Part shown: positions 19,361 through 29,218 of the stretch, one piece after another | Layout of the letters: each line of letters opens with the position of its first letter | Numbering within the stretch: the first letter of the stretch is position 1 | Origin: Sulfurovum sp. | Lineage (GTDB): Bacteria; Campylobacterota; Campylobacteria; Campylobacterales; Sulfurovaceae | Direction: 5' to 3' | DNA: 50,830 nucleotides | Assembly (NCBI GenBank): GCA_027012955.1 | Contig: JALUYL010000057.1 | Coordinates: 1-50,830, forward strand | Position numbers and translations under genes: made by a program | Notes under the pieces: model-generated | Told to the model about the DNA's origin: nothing | Database searches by the model: none | The model's input: only the letters and a program-made list of their open reading frames with translations

Positions 19361-20095
19361 TCAGTATTTCAGTTTATATATCAACATGAATAGCCCGAAA
19401 AACAGGGGTAGATGAATGAGATAAACGAGTAATGCATGTCTTCCTAAAAAAGAGAGCAGGGTATTAAACTTGTTTTTTGAGGTCCAAAATGTGTGTTTGA
19501 AAAAGGTGTAACTCCATCCATACTGTGTCATAGCGATACCTATAAGCACTGCGGCAAACCATGGAAAAGGGTGGAGTACATCTTCTGTGTAGGTAGGGGG
19601 AAGATGCAGTGGGGTTTTAAGCAGTGCAAAGAGCCACTGTGTATGTAACCATCCTTTAGCACTGCCTATAAGGATGACAATAGCAGTGCCTAATGCCAAT
19701 CTTGGGTAAGGTAAAAAAGGAAGACCCAGCCATGAAGCAAGCAAGATGAAATGTATAATGCCAAAGTAGACCCATGAATGAGGAAAGACAAAGTAAGTTG
19801 CTACCGTAATTACAAGAGAAACTGCACCCAAAATGCGTGTACGTTTGAACATCTTAGACCAAAGTATTGTGGGACTATGAACCAAGGTTAAACTGATGCC
19901 TACAGAGACTAAAAACATTGCGACGATGAGGTAACGAAAGTTCACCCAAAATATCTCTTTATGTACTGCAACTGATATAAAATGAAAGTAATTCAAATCA
20001 AAAGTGATATGAAATACCATCATAAATACGATAGCCCATCCCTTAAATACATCAAGTCCAATAAGGCGTCTTTTTAGTAGAGAAGAGGAGTGCAT
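19361..20095 (-). CDS. DUF1624-type membrane protein (heparan-alpha-glucosaminide N-acetyltransferase catalytic-like)
   Basis: RRLIGLDVFKGWAIVFMMVFHITFDLNYF; multi-TM. Confidence 0.8.
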   Translation of the reverse strand: MHSSSLLKRRLIGLDVFKGWAIVFMMVFHITFDLNYFHFISVAVHKEIFWVNFRYLIVAMFLVSVGISLTLVHSPTILWSKMFKRTRILGAVSLVITVATYFVFPHSWVYFGIIHFILLASWLGLPFLPYPRLALGTAIVILIGSAKGWLHTQWLFALLKTPLHLPPTYTEDVLHPFPWFAAVLIGIAMTQYGWSYTFFKHTFWTSKNKFNTLLSFLGRHALLVYLIHLPLFFGLFMLIYKLKY

Positions 20096-20197
20096 GAGAA
20101 GCTTCTTTGTATTTAGATAAGCATATTATACACTTAAAACCAAAAGCGTATCACTTAGTTTACATCGATAGTGTGTATGTAATGTGTATATTGGAGG

Positions 20198-20228
20198 TAA
20201 CAAAGTATTAACATATTGTCCATATAAT
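20198..20228 (+). promoter_or_regulatory. TAACA-N6-TAACA-N9-TATAAT promoter (box 1)
   Basis: TAACAAAGTATTAACATATTGTCCATATAAT. Confidence 0.8.
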
Positions 20229-20271
20229 ATGGCTATCATAACGATAAATGTGTGAACATAAAGGAAAAAAT

Positions 20272-20511
20272 ATGCAACAAATCAATGAATTACTTTTAGA
20301 TGAAAACAAGATGGCTTTTCATCCTATGATGGGGAATAGCTATCAGTTAAATGATGTAGGGATAGAAATTTTAAAGTATCTAAAAGAGGGAAAAAAGAAG
20401 CCAGAAATCATCGAGATTTTAGCGGAGCGTTATAGTATCTCTAAAGATGCGCTTTTTATTGATGTAAGTGATTTTATGTCAAAACTTAAAATCTATGGAC
20501 TGATGGTATGA
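20272..20511 (+). CDS. PqqD-like protein (possible RiPP recognition element)
   Basis: 79 aa; GNSYQLNDVGIEILKYLKEGKKKPEIIEILAERYSISKDALFIDVSDFMSKLKIYGL fits the PqqD pattern. Confidence 0.75.
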   Translation: MQQINELLLDENKMAFHPMMGNSYQLNDVGIEILKYLKEGKKKPEIIEILAERYSISKDALFIDVSDFMSKLKIYGLMV

Positions 20512-21521
20512 AAATAGCCATTAGTGGGTTGAACAATACAGATAACCCTGCCCCAGGCATACCTGTTATCAAGAGTTTGCAAGAAAATCATACACTCATT
20601 GGATTTTCGTATGATCCCAATGAACCGGGAAACTTTATGCAGATGGTGGACAAGACATATTTGATGCCTTATCCTTCTTTAGGTTTTGAAGCCTTAAAGT
20701 CTCGTCTATTGGAGATACAGGGAAAAGAGGGTATCGATGCGATTATCCCTAATCTTGATGCAGAATTGCCTTTATATATTAAATATCAAGATGAAATCAA
20801 TGCGATGGGTATACAGCTTTGTTTGCCGTCTGAAGAAAACTTTGAACTTAGAAATAAAAACAAGCTAGATGTACTTTCTAAACAGTTAGATATTACCTAT
20901 CCTAAAACGCATGAGATTAGTTCTTTAGCAGAGCTCGTGAAAATTAGTACAGAAACACAGTTCCCTTTGATGATAAAAGGAAATTACTATAAGGCATACA
21001 AAGTCTATAACTTGGATGCTGCGATAGAAGCTTTTTATAAAATCTCTAACGAATGGGGATTTCCTATTTTGGTGCAAGACGTGGTAGTGGGTGAGGAGAT
21101 AAATCTTGTAGGTGTTGCCGATGGAAAAGGTGAACTAAAGGGTGCCGTAGCCATTAAAAAACTTACAACAACGCAGATAGGGAAAATATGGACAGGGATT
21201 ACTATCCAAAATGAAAAGTTAATTCAAATTGCAAAAGATTTTACAAAATCGACTTCATGGAAGGGACCATTCGAGTTAGAATGTATGATTAATATGAACC
21301 ATATCTATATGATTGAAATCAATCCTCGTTTCCCTGCATGGTTGTATTTTGCTACGTCTATAGGCATTAATTTACCTCAAATGCTTACGGACATTATGGC
21401 AGGTAAAGAGGTAGAAACAAAGCTTGAATACCCTTCAAATAAAATGTATGTACGTTTTGTAGATGAATTGGTCACAGATTTTACAGATTTTACAACGCTC
21501 TTAAGTAAAAAAGAATTATAG
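20508..21521 (+). CDS. ATP-grasp enzyme (CarB-like)
   Basis: FPLMIKGNYYKAY, FELECMINMNHIYMIEINPRFPAW; ATGA overlap with the PqqD-like gene. Confidence 0.85.
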   Translation: MKIAISGLNNTDNPAPGIPVIKSLQENHTLIGFSYDPNEPGNFMQMVDKTYLMPYPSLGFEALKSRLLEIQGKEGIDAIIPNLDAELPLYIKYQDEINAMGIQLCLPSEENFELRNKNKLDVLSKQLDITYPKTHEISSLAELVKISTETQFPLMIKGNYYKAYKVYNLDAAIEAFYKISNEWGFPILVQDVVVGEEINLVGVADGKGELKGAVAIKKLTTTQIGKIWTGITIQNEKLIQIAKDFTKSTSWKGPFELECMINMNHIYMIEINPRFPAWLYFATSIGINLPQMLTDIMAGKEVETKLEYPSNKMYVRFVDELVTDFTDFTTLLSKKEL

Positions 21522-21527
21522 GAAAGA

Positions 21528-22856
21528 ATGATGACACACACATATGAAAAACCAACGATAAACAAAATTGATTTTGCTATGGCTTCAAAATATGGAAGCC
21601 CTTTAAAAACACAAAAAATTAGACAGCACATAGATGGTGTCAATTTAGATACATTAACCGAGCAGTTTGGCAGTCCATTGTTTGTTTTTTCTCAGCAAAC
21701 GATAGAAGAGAAATACCATGCACTCAATACAGCATTTACATCACGTTACCCTGATGTACAGTTCTCGTGGAGTTATAAAACCAATTATCTCAATGCCATT
21801 TGTAAAATCTATCATGACTTAGGCTCTATCGCAGAGGTTGTGAGTGAATTTGAATATCAAAAAGCCAGAGCATTAGGTGTAGAAGGAAAAGATATTATTT
21901 TCAATGGTCCATATAAGCCAAAAGAAGACTTGAAAATAGCAGTACAGGAAGGGGCTAAGATACATGTAGATAACCTTTTTGAACTTGGAGACTTGGAAGA
22001 AATAGCAGATGAGTTAGGCATACGTATTCCCGTAGCCATACGTATCAATATGGATACAGGGGTATATCCTCAATGGAGTCGTTTTGGTTTTAACTTTGAA
22101 AATGGAGAAGCTTTTGATGCCATTGAACGCATGTATGACAAAGGAAAAGTGTATTTGGTAGGTATCCATAGTCATATTGGTACCTTTATGTTAGATGCAA
22201 ATGCCTATAGAGTTGCTACGATGAAAATCATGCAACTCAAAACGCAAGTAGAGTCAGCATTTAATGCCCAAATAGACTACATCGATTTAGGGGGTGGATT
22301 TGCTAGTAAAAGTAACCTAAAAGGTGTGTATCAGTCTGCTGAGGTAATAGTCCCAACTGTTGATGATTATGCTGAAGCCATTACAGGTGCCATTTATGAG
22401 TTTAATACCAGTGACACTCTGCCAAAACTCTACTTGGAAACAGGTCGCCATCTCATCGATGAGGCAGGCTACCTTTTAACGTCTGTACAAGGTTGGAAAC
22501 GTTTTCCTGATGGTAAAAAAGGCTATGTCTTGGACGCAGGTGTCAATCTACTGTATACTTCTACCTGGTACAATTTCAACATCGAACTTGATAAAAGATA
22601 TGAAGGAGAAAATGAACCTTCTATGCTTAACGGTCCACTGTGTATGAATATTGATATTATTGAAGAGAACCTTATGTTACCTGCACTCGACAGAGGAAGT
22701 ATTTTGAGTATCTCACCTGTGGGTGCATATAACTATACGCAAGCTATGCAGTTTATCCGCTACAAGCCAGCGGTTGTACTCATAGATACTAAGGGTAAAC
22801 CCAGACTCATCAAAGAAGTAGATGATTTAGCAACCATTAATTATAAAGAGGTTTAA
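21528..22856 (+). CDS. PLP-dependent decarboxylase, fold type III (LysA/Orn-decarboxylase family)
   Basis: FSWSYKTNYL (PLP Lys), HSHIGTF, DLGGGFAS, ETGRHLIDEAGY, GPLCMNIDII, GAYNYTQAM. Confidence 0.9.
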   Translation: MMTHTYEKPTINKIDFAMASKYGSPLKTQKIRQHIDGVNLDTLTEQFGSPLFVFSQQTIEEKYHALNTAFTSRYPDVQFSWSYKTNYLNAICKIYHDLGSIAEVVSEFEYQKARALGVEGKDIIFNGPYKPKEDLKIAVQEGAKIHVDNLFELGDLEEIADELGIRIPVAIRINMDTGVYPQWSRFGFNFENGEAFDAIERMYDKGKVYLVGIHSHIGTFMLDANAYRVATMKIMQLKTQVESAFNAQIDYIDLGGGFASKSNLKGVYQSAEVIVPTVDDYAEAITGAIYEFNTSDTLPKLYLETGRHLIDEAGYLLTSVQGWKRFPDGKKGYVLDAGVNLLYTSTWYNFNIELDKRYEGENEPSMLNGPLCMNIDIIEENLMLPALDRGSILSISPVGAYNYTQAMQFIRYKPAVVLIDTKGKPRLIKEVDDLATINYKEV

Positions 22857-22867
22857 ACTAAAAAGAC

Positions 22868-24895
22868 ATGAAATCTTACAAAGTCTTAATGAAAGAAATA
22901 TTAAAACCCTATAGCGCCATTTTATTTTTAAACAATAGAGTGGCAGGTGTGTTAGTCCTTGCTATTACATTTTTAAACCCCTCTGTGGCATTAAGTGGTT
23001 TGATTGCTGTGCTGACTACGGTACTGTTTGCAAAACTTATAGAGATAAAAGACCACTATTTGGAATATGGTTTTTATATTTATAACTCATTGCTTGTAGG
23101 CATGGGTATAGGGTATATCTTTGAAGTTTCTTTTAAAAGCATTGTACTCATCGCCGTGGCGTCTGCTTTTGCATTTATGTTTTCTTTTATGCTAAACAGG
23201 TTGTTTAGTCTGTATAAAATACCTATCTTGTCACTGCCCTTTTCTATCGTTACGATGTTTGTTTATTTGGCATCTTTAAAGTACTCAACACTCTATACAA
23301 CCCTTGTCAATCATGCCACAATGTATGACATAAGTCTACCCTTAATACTCAGTGCTTATTTCAAATCTGTGGGAACCATATTTTTCTTACCCAATAATTT
23401 AGCAGGGCTATTGTTACTTCTTGTGGTACTGTACTTTTCTAGAATTATTTTTCTGATGTCTACTGTAGGCTTTTATTTTGGAGTATTGAGTCATAGCTTC
23501 TTCATAGGTTCTTTTGAACAAGCACTGTATGATCCTTATGCGTTCAATTATATTTTGGTAGCTATTGCTTTGTGTGGTATTTTTTTATTACCAACTTTAA
23601 AAAACTTTATCATCAGTCTGATAGCGATAGTCATGAGTGTATTATTGACAGATGCCATTGGGACGTTGTTTCATTATTATGCTATCCCTGTATTTACCTT
23701 ACCGTTTAACCTTACGGTGATTACGGTTATATTTATTTTATCTATTACGTACTACAAAGAGTTTAACTATAACATCAAGTCAACACCCGAAGCATCGCTT
23801 TCACATTATTTAAATACTATATTTAGATTTGGGGCTATCCATGCAAAGGTAGCATTGCCTTTTTCAGGAGAATGGTCCGTGTATCAAGCCTTTGATGGGG
23901 AGTGGACACATAAAGGGAAATATGCTTATGCCTATGATTTTGTGAAACGCAAAAAAGGCAAAAGTTATCAGGGGGAAGGCGTACATTTAGATGAATACTA
24001 TTGTTTTGGCGAATCTGTATTGTCTCCTATCGATGGATATGTAGTGGATGTCCGTCATGACTTGGAGGACAATTATATAGGCAGTATCGATAGGGTCAAT
24101 AACTGGGGGAACTATATTATACTTCGTAGTCCAAGTGGTTATTTTATAGAGATTAGCCACTTGATGCAACACTCACTGAATGTCAATATAGGAGATTATG
24201 TAAAGGTGAACACGCCTTTAGCCAAATGTGGAAACAGTGGCTACTCCCCTGAACCACACATCCATATACAGGTACAAGATGTGGGTGTTTTAGGAGGGTT
24301 TACTAGAGAGTTTTGTTTTACTGAGTATTATCAAGAGAATGTCTTAGTCTCTAATGCAGTACCTAAACATGATGAAAATGTCTCTTCTGTGATTATAGAT
24401 AAAAGTATTCAGTCTAAACTATTGTTTATTTTAGATGAAAAATATACGTATGATATCTTCATTGATGAAAAGTATATAGATAGCTATACTTTTAGCGTAA
24501 AAATGAATACTTTGGGGGAGTTTTACTTTGAAGACTACGAACACAATAAACTCTACTTTAACAGTACTCCGACACAGTTTTATTTTTATCACTATAGTGG
24601 TGTTGAATCTCATTTAAAAAGAATGTTTATTCTCTCCCCGCGTATTCCGTTTGTACGTAAGGACTTTGTGACCTACGAAGATTACCTTCCTCTCAACCTT
24701 ATGAAGGGGAGTTTTCAAGTGCTCATGTTAGAACTAGCATCTATCGTACAGAAAAATCTTGCAAGGCTAGAACAGCAGTATACGCTCACTTCTGAGACAA
24801 TACGCTCAGAAAATGGCAAAGTAACCTTGGAGTCAAATAAAAAAGGCTTTAAAACTATAGCGTATAAAAATGTAGTACTGCGTCGGGTAGCTTAG
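22868..24895 (+). CDS. Fusion: N-terminal urea-transporter-like domain and C-terminal M23 (LytM-type) peptidase domain
   Basis: Multi-TM UT-like N-half (YIYNSLLVGMGIGY); C-half KYAYAYDF...SPIDGYVVDV...NWGNYIILRSPSGYFIEISHL...HIHIQ. Confidence 0.85.
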   Translation: MKSYKVLMKEILKPYSAILFLNNRVAGVLVLAITFLNPSVALSGLIAVLTTVLFAKLIEIKDHYLEYGFYIYNSLLVGMGIGYIFEVSFKSIVLIAVASAFAFMFSFMLNRLFSLYKIPILSLPFSIVTMFVYLASLKYSTLYTTLVNHATMYDISLPLILSAYFKSVGTIFFLPNNLAGLLLLLVVLYFSRIIFLMSTVGFYFGVLSHSFFIGSFEQALYDPYAFNYILVAIALCGIFLLPTLKNFIISLIAIVMSVLLTDAIGTLFHYYAIPVFTLPFNLTVITVIFILSITYYKEFNYNIKSTPEASLSHYLNTIFRFGAIHAKVALPFSGEWSVYQAFDGEWTHKGKYAYAYDFVKRKKGKSYQGEGVHLDEYYCFGESVLSPIDGYVVDVRHDLEDNYIGSIDRVNNWGNYIILRSPSGYFIEISHLMQHSLNVNIGDYVKVNTPLAKCGNSGYSPEPHIHIQVQDVGVLGGFTREFCFTEYYQENVLVSNAVPKHDENVSSVIIDKSIQSKLLFILDEKYTYDIFIDEKYIDSYTFSVKMNTLGEFYFEDYEHNKLYFNSTPTQFYFYHYSGVESHLKRMFILSPRIPFVRKDFVTYEDYLPLNLMKGSFQVLMLELASIVQKNLARLEQQYTLTSETIRSENGKVTLESNKKGFKTIAYKNVVLRRVA

Positions 24896-24901
24896 TCGGG
24901 G

Positions 24902-24932
24902 TAACAATGAAGTAACATTAGTGGTTTATAAT
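24902..24932 (+). promoter_or_regulatory. TAACA-N6-TAACA-N9-TATAAT promoter (box 2)
   Basis: TAACAATGAAGTAACATTAGTGGTTTATAAT. Confidence 0.8.
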
Positions 24933-24960
24933 GTGGGTGAAATTACACAAGGAAACACAA

Positions 24961-25832
24961 TGAAACTAACACACAAACTACTCCTCGGAACCCTAATGAT
25001 GACAGGGTCACTTTTTGCAGAAGTGACAACACTTCTGCCTTATGCAGCAAGCCTACAGTATGATAGCTCTCCCAGCAAGTCTACTAAAGACAATGGAAAG
25101 ATGGCAGGTCTTTATTTTAGTTATGGAAACTTAGATTATCTTTTTGAAATGGATTATGCAAAAACAAATATAAAATATAAAAATGCAACAACAAGTAATT
25201 TGGTACAAGATGATTTTACAGTTGCGTATAGCTTTTACTCTGACACACACTTTTTGAAACTAGGCTTACATCATATTAGTACAACCGATACTGACCTTGG
25301 AAATGGCAATACATTTATCCTGACATTTGGAGAAAACAGATGGGATGGATATGACAAATATAGTTATGCATTAGAAACATATTATTCTGTGTTTAAAGAT
25401 GGTTTTAATGATAGAAATATATCTAAAAAGATAGCGTTGCTTCAAATTACACCGAGTTTTACTTTTTCAAAATCCATAGATATCAATACACGTAATACAC
25501 TTCATATAGCAGGAAACTGGGTACATACCAATGATTATACGAAAAATAATTATTATTCATATGAGGTGCAAGATACACTCTACTATAAGAACTTTTTTGT
25601 AAATGCTAAATTTTATGGTGGTCAAATGATTACAGGTGTAAAAGATGGTGGAAATACAGTATTTAACACAAAAGATGTACTCAATTCAGGGTATGGTGTA
25701 AAATTAGGGTATTATTTTACACCTAGTAGTATTTTGGCTATTGGTTATGAAGTAAACAAGTATAGAGAGTTTTTAAGTACTGCAGATGGCTCATACAGTG
25801 TGGCACTTTTGACGTACACATATAGTTTTTAA
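24961..25832 (+). CDS. Outer-membrane beta-barrel protein
   Basis: Signal peptide MKLTHKLLLGTLMMTGSLFAEV, alternating aromatic strands, terminal Phe (TYTYSF); ORF-track start 24921 lies inside the promoter. Confidence 0.75.
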
Positions 25833-25844
25833 GAAAGAGATATT

Positions 25845-26456
25845 TTGAAGTATATTGTCCTTTTATTTTTAACCCTTTCTTTGTATGCTGAGCATGTAGA
25901 TGATGAGATTAAAAATCTTTACACAAAATCTTATGATTATGAAGGGGTAGGGAACTACAGTGAAGCCTTAAAAGTACTGGCTCCACTGTATGCAAAATAC
26001 CCTAAAGGATATACATTAAATTTACGTTTTGCTTGGCTTTTTTATCTGGATAAAAAGTATAAAAATGCTGAAACATATTATAAAAGTGCAGCCTTAACTA
26101 GCCCTTATTCTATAGAAGCGAAGTTAGGACTTATCTCTGTATACTTGGCAACCGCTTCTTTTACAGATGCAGAATTACTTAGCAATGAGATACTCAAAAA
26201 AGACTATTATAATTACTATGCCAATATGTATGCCACCCAAGCACTCATCGCACAGAAAAAATACCCAGAAGCATTGTCCAACGTACAAAAAATGTTGGCA
26301 CTCTACCCTACAGATGTAAGTTACTTAGAACTTTTGGCTGTCATTTATAAAGCAACCAAACACGACTACTTGCATGAACTCTATGAAAACATATTGATTC
26401 TTGATCCCAATAATGTATTTGTAAAAAAGATTTTATCTGCACCAAAACATATTTAA
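25845..26456 (+). CDS. Exported TPR protein
   Basis: Signal peptide; repeated TPR-like helices (NAETYYKSAALTSPYSIEAKLGLISVYL). Confidence 0.8.
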   Translation: MKYIVLLFLTLSLYAEHVDDEIKNLYTKSYDYEGVGNYSEALKVLAPLYAKYPKGYTLNLRFAWLFYLDKKYKNAETYYKSAALTSPYSIEAKLGLISVYLATASFTDAELLSNEILKKDYYNYYANMYATQALIAQKKYPEALSNVQKMLALYPTDVSYLELLAVIYKATKHDYLHELYENILILDPNNVFVKKILSAPKHI

Positions 26457-26507
26457 ATGTACACACTCTATGCACGTTAAAGCTCTATCATAATCCTATA
26501 TCAATAG

Positions 26508-28889
26508 ATGAAGGAGTGTATGATGGATGTAAAAATTAAAGATATCGTATGTGGCATGGATATTACAAAAGATACAAAATTTCAAAGCATAGAAAATAAT
26601 GAAACGTATTATTTTTGTTCTACGAACTGTCAAGGAAAGTTTGACAAGCATCCATATCTCTATATACATACACATGAGAAAGAAGAGGACTGTCCTTCTT
26701 GTGCGACGTTAGAATATGCAGATATATCGAAAAAGAAAGTAAATAAACCGGAATACACTGATGCTATATATACCTGTCCTATGCACCCTGAAGTTCAACA
26801 AAAAGGACCAGGGGCATGTCCTAAATGTGGGATGGCACTTGAACCTATGGTGGCTGAGCTTGGCGAGGAAGACACCTCTGAGCTAGATGATATGACACGC
26901 CGTTTTAAAGTAAGTAGTATTTTGGCATTTCTGGTGTTTCTCTTAGCGATGACGGCTGACCTTATGCCAAGTTTATTGCCTTCATGGTTGGAAATGTCTT
27001 TGGTACAGTGGATTATGTTTGTATTCGCAACACCTGTGGTACTTTGGGGTGGATGGCCATTTTTTGTAAGAGGTGTAAATTCTGTTAAGACATGGAATCT
27101 TAATATGTTTACACTTATTGCACTAGGCGTTAGTGCTGCGTATAGTTATAGTTTAGTAGCACTCTTCCTACCCTCTATTTTCCCTCCTCAAATGCAGATG
27201 CAAACATCTACAGGGGTGGGACTTGTGGATGTCTATTTTGAAGCTGCTGCAGTCATCGTAGCACTTGTTTTACTAGGGCAGGTACTTGAACTGCGTGCAC
27301 GTTCTCAAACCAATACAGCCATACAGATGCTACTTGGACTTGCTCCAAATACTGCACGACTTGTAAAAGCCGATGGTACAGAGATGGATGTACCTTTAGA
27401 AGATGTAGTAGTGGGTGATATCTTACGTATACGACCGGGAGACAAGATACCTGTAGATGGTGTAGTCACTAAGGGTGAAAGTAATATAGATGAATCTATG
27501 GTGACGGGGGAACCTATAGCTGTTGCTAAAAAAGAGGGTGATAAAGTGATAGGTGCAACGGTTAATGCCACAGGTTCTTTACTCATACAGGCAGAAAAAG
27601 TCGGTGCAGATACTTTACTTTCTCAGATTGTAGATATGGTTGCGAATGCACAGCGTTCACGTGCTCCTATACAAAAACTAGCAGATATTGTTTCTGGATA
27701 TTTTGTACCTATTGTTGTCCTTATCGCAGGTTTAGCCTTTGCGGGGTGGTATATTTGGGGACCTGAACCTAAATTAGCATATGCAGTAGTAAGTGCAGTA
27801 GCTGTGCTTATCATCGCTTGTCCTTGTGCTTTGGGTTTGGCTACTCCAGTTGCTATTATGGTGGGTACTGGAAAAGGTGCTTCTATGGGTGTGCTTATCA
27901 AAAATGCCGAGTCTTTAGAGGTGCTGGAAAAAGTAGATACGCTAGTGGTAGATAAAACGGGAACACTTACAGAGGGTAAACCTAAACTTGTTACTGTTGA
28001 GGTAGAAGAAGGAGTAGATGAAAATGTACTTTTAAAGGTCGTTGCAACACTAGAACTCTCCAGTGAACATCCTTTGGCAGAAGCCATTGTAGATGGTGTT
28101 AAAGAAAGAGGTATCAACCTTAGTAAAACAGAAAACTTTAACTCTATCACAGGTGAAGGTGTGACAGGTGAAGTAGATGGGATGAAGGTAGCGATTGGTA
28201 ATACTAAACTCTTTGATTCACTTGACATAGTAGCAGGACACTTACCAAACAAAGCAGAAAACTATAGAAAAGAAGGGCAAACCATTATGCTCATAGCACT
28301 TGATGGAAAAGCTGCGGGTATCATAGGTGTGATGGATCCTATCAAGGAGAGTACGCCTGAAGCGATTGCGCAACTTCATGAAGAAGGTATCACCGTAGTT
28401 ATGCTTACAGGAGACAATAGAACCACTGCAGAAGCAGTTGCCTCTAAACTAGGCATAGACAGGGTGCAAGCAGAAGTTTCACCAGAACAGAAGTCTCAAG
28501 TAGTCACAGCACTACAAGAAGAAGGTAAAACTGTAGCCATGGCAGGAGATGGTGTAAATGATGCTCCCGCTTTAGCCAAGGCGCATGTAGGTATAGCTAT
28601 GGGTACAGGTACCGATGTTGCGATGGAAAGTGCAGGAGTGACGTTGGTGAAAGGTGACTTAACAGGTATCATCCGTGCTATAAAGCTAAGCCACGGTACG
28701 ATGTCTAACATCCGTCAAAACCTTTTCTTTGCCTTTATTTACAATGCCATAGGTGTACCTATCGCTGCGGGTGTCTTATATCCAGTATTTGGCATCTTAC
28801 TCTCCCCTATAATCGCAGCAGCTGCGATGAGTTTTTCCTCTGTTTCTGTGATAGCTAATTCCTTGCGGTTGAGGAATTTGGAGTTGTAA
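26508..28889 (+). CDS. copA: Copper-translocating P1B-type ATPase with N-terminal YHS and heavy-metal-binding domains
   Basis: [23 protein letters not shown] (YHS), [62 protein letters not shown] at 26523 may be the true start. Confidence 0.92.
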   Translation: MKECMMDVKIKDIVCGMDITKDTKFQSIENNETYYFCSTNCQGKFDKHPYLYIHTHEKEEDCPSCATLEYADISKKKVNKPEYTDAIYTCPMHPEVQQKGPGACPKCGMALEPMVAELGEEDTSELDDMTRRFKVSSILAFLVFLLAMTADLMPSLLPSWLEMSLVQWIMFVFATPVVLWGGWPFFVRGVNSVKTWNLNMFTLIALGVSAAYSYSLVALFLPSIFPPQMQMQTSTGVGLVDVYFEAAAVIVALVLLGQVLELRARSQTNTAIQMLLGLAPNTARLVKADGTEMDVPLEDVVVGDILRIRPGDKIPVDGVVTKGESNIDESMVTGEPIAVAKKEGDKVIGATVNATGSLLIQAEKVGADTLLSQIVDMVANAQRSRAPIQKLADIVSGYFVPIVVLIAGLAFAGWYIWGPEPKLAYAVVSAVAVLIIACPCALGLATPVAIMVGTGKGASMGVLIKNAESLEVLEKVDTLVVDKTGTLTEGKPKLVTVEVEEGVDENVLLKVVATLELSSEHPLAEAIVDGVKERGINLSKTENFNSITGEGVTGEVDGMKVAIGNTKLFDSLDIVAGHLPNKAENYRKEGQTIMLIALDGKAAGIIGVMDPIKESTPEAIAQLHEEGITVVMLTGDNRTTAEAVASKLGIDRVQAEVSPEQKSQVVTALQEEGKTVAMAGDGVNDAPALAKAHVGIAMGTGTDVAMESAGVTLVKGDLTGIIRAIKLSHGTMSNIRQNLFFAFIYNAIGVPIAAGVLYPVFGILLSPIIAAAAMSFSSVSVIANSLRLRNLEL

Positions 28890-28903
28890 AAGGAAGCTTA
28901 AAA

Positions 28904-28959
28904 AAGAAGTATAATTCATAATTAAGCTAAATTAATATAATATATGAATTATACTTCTT
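28904..28959. promoter_or_regulatory. 17-bp perfect inverted repeat bracketing the hipBA-type promoter
   Basis: AAGAAGTATAATTCATA (28904-28920) / TATGAATTATACTTCTT (28943-28959), 22-bp spacer. Confidence 0.85.
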
Positions 28960-28971
28960 ATGGAGAGATGA

Positions 28972-29208
28972 TTGAATATACTTGAACTTGGACAGCAGAT
29001 TAAAAAACTTAGACAAGAGAAAAAGTGGTCACAGGATATGCTTGAACAGTATTCAGGTATTAGCAAACGTACGATAAGTAAAATAGAAAACGGGTTTATA
29101 GATGAAGTAGGTATTAAAAAGGTGGTGACAATTCTTGATTTGTTAGGTCAGGAACTCTCCTTGCGACCTAAAGGTAGACCTAGAACGTTAGAAGAGTTAC
29201 AAGAGTAG
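28972..29208 (+). CDS. HipB-like XRE-family antitoxin/repressor
   Basis: HTH_3 pattern IKKLRQEKKWSQDMLEQYSGISKRTISKIENG; TTG start. Confidence 0.85.
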   Translation: MNILELGQQIKKLRQEKKWSQDMLEQYSGISKRTISKIENGFIDEVGIKKVVTILDLLGQELSLRPKGRPRTLEELQE

Positions 29209-29218
29209 AGGGAGCAAG

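Noticed and set aside
20096-20271. A RiPP precursor-peptide ORF before the PqqD-like gene
   Set aside because: No short ORF with an RBS and leader/core-like sequence could be read in this gap or in 24896-24960; the GTG start at 20248 only extends the PqqD-like ORF
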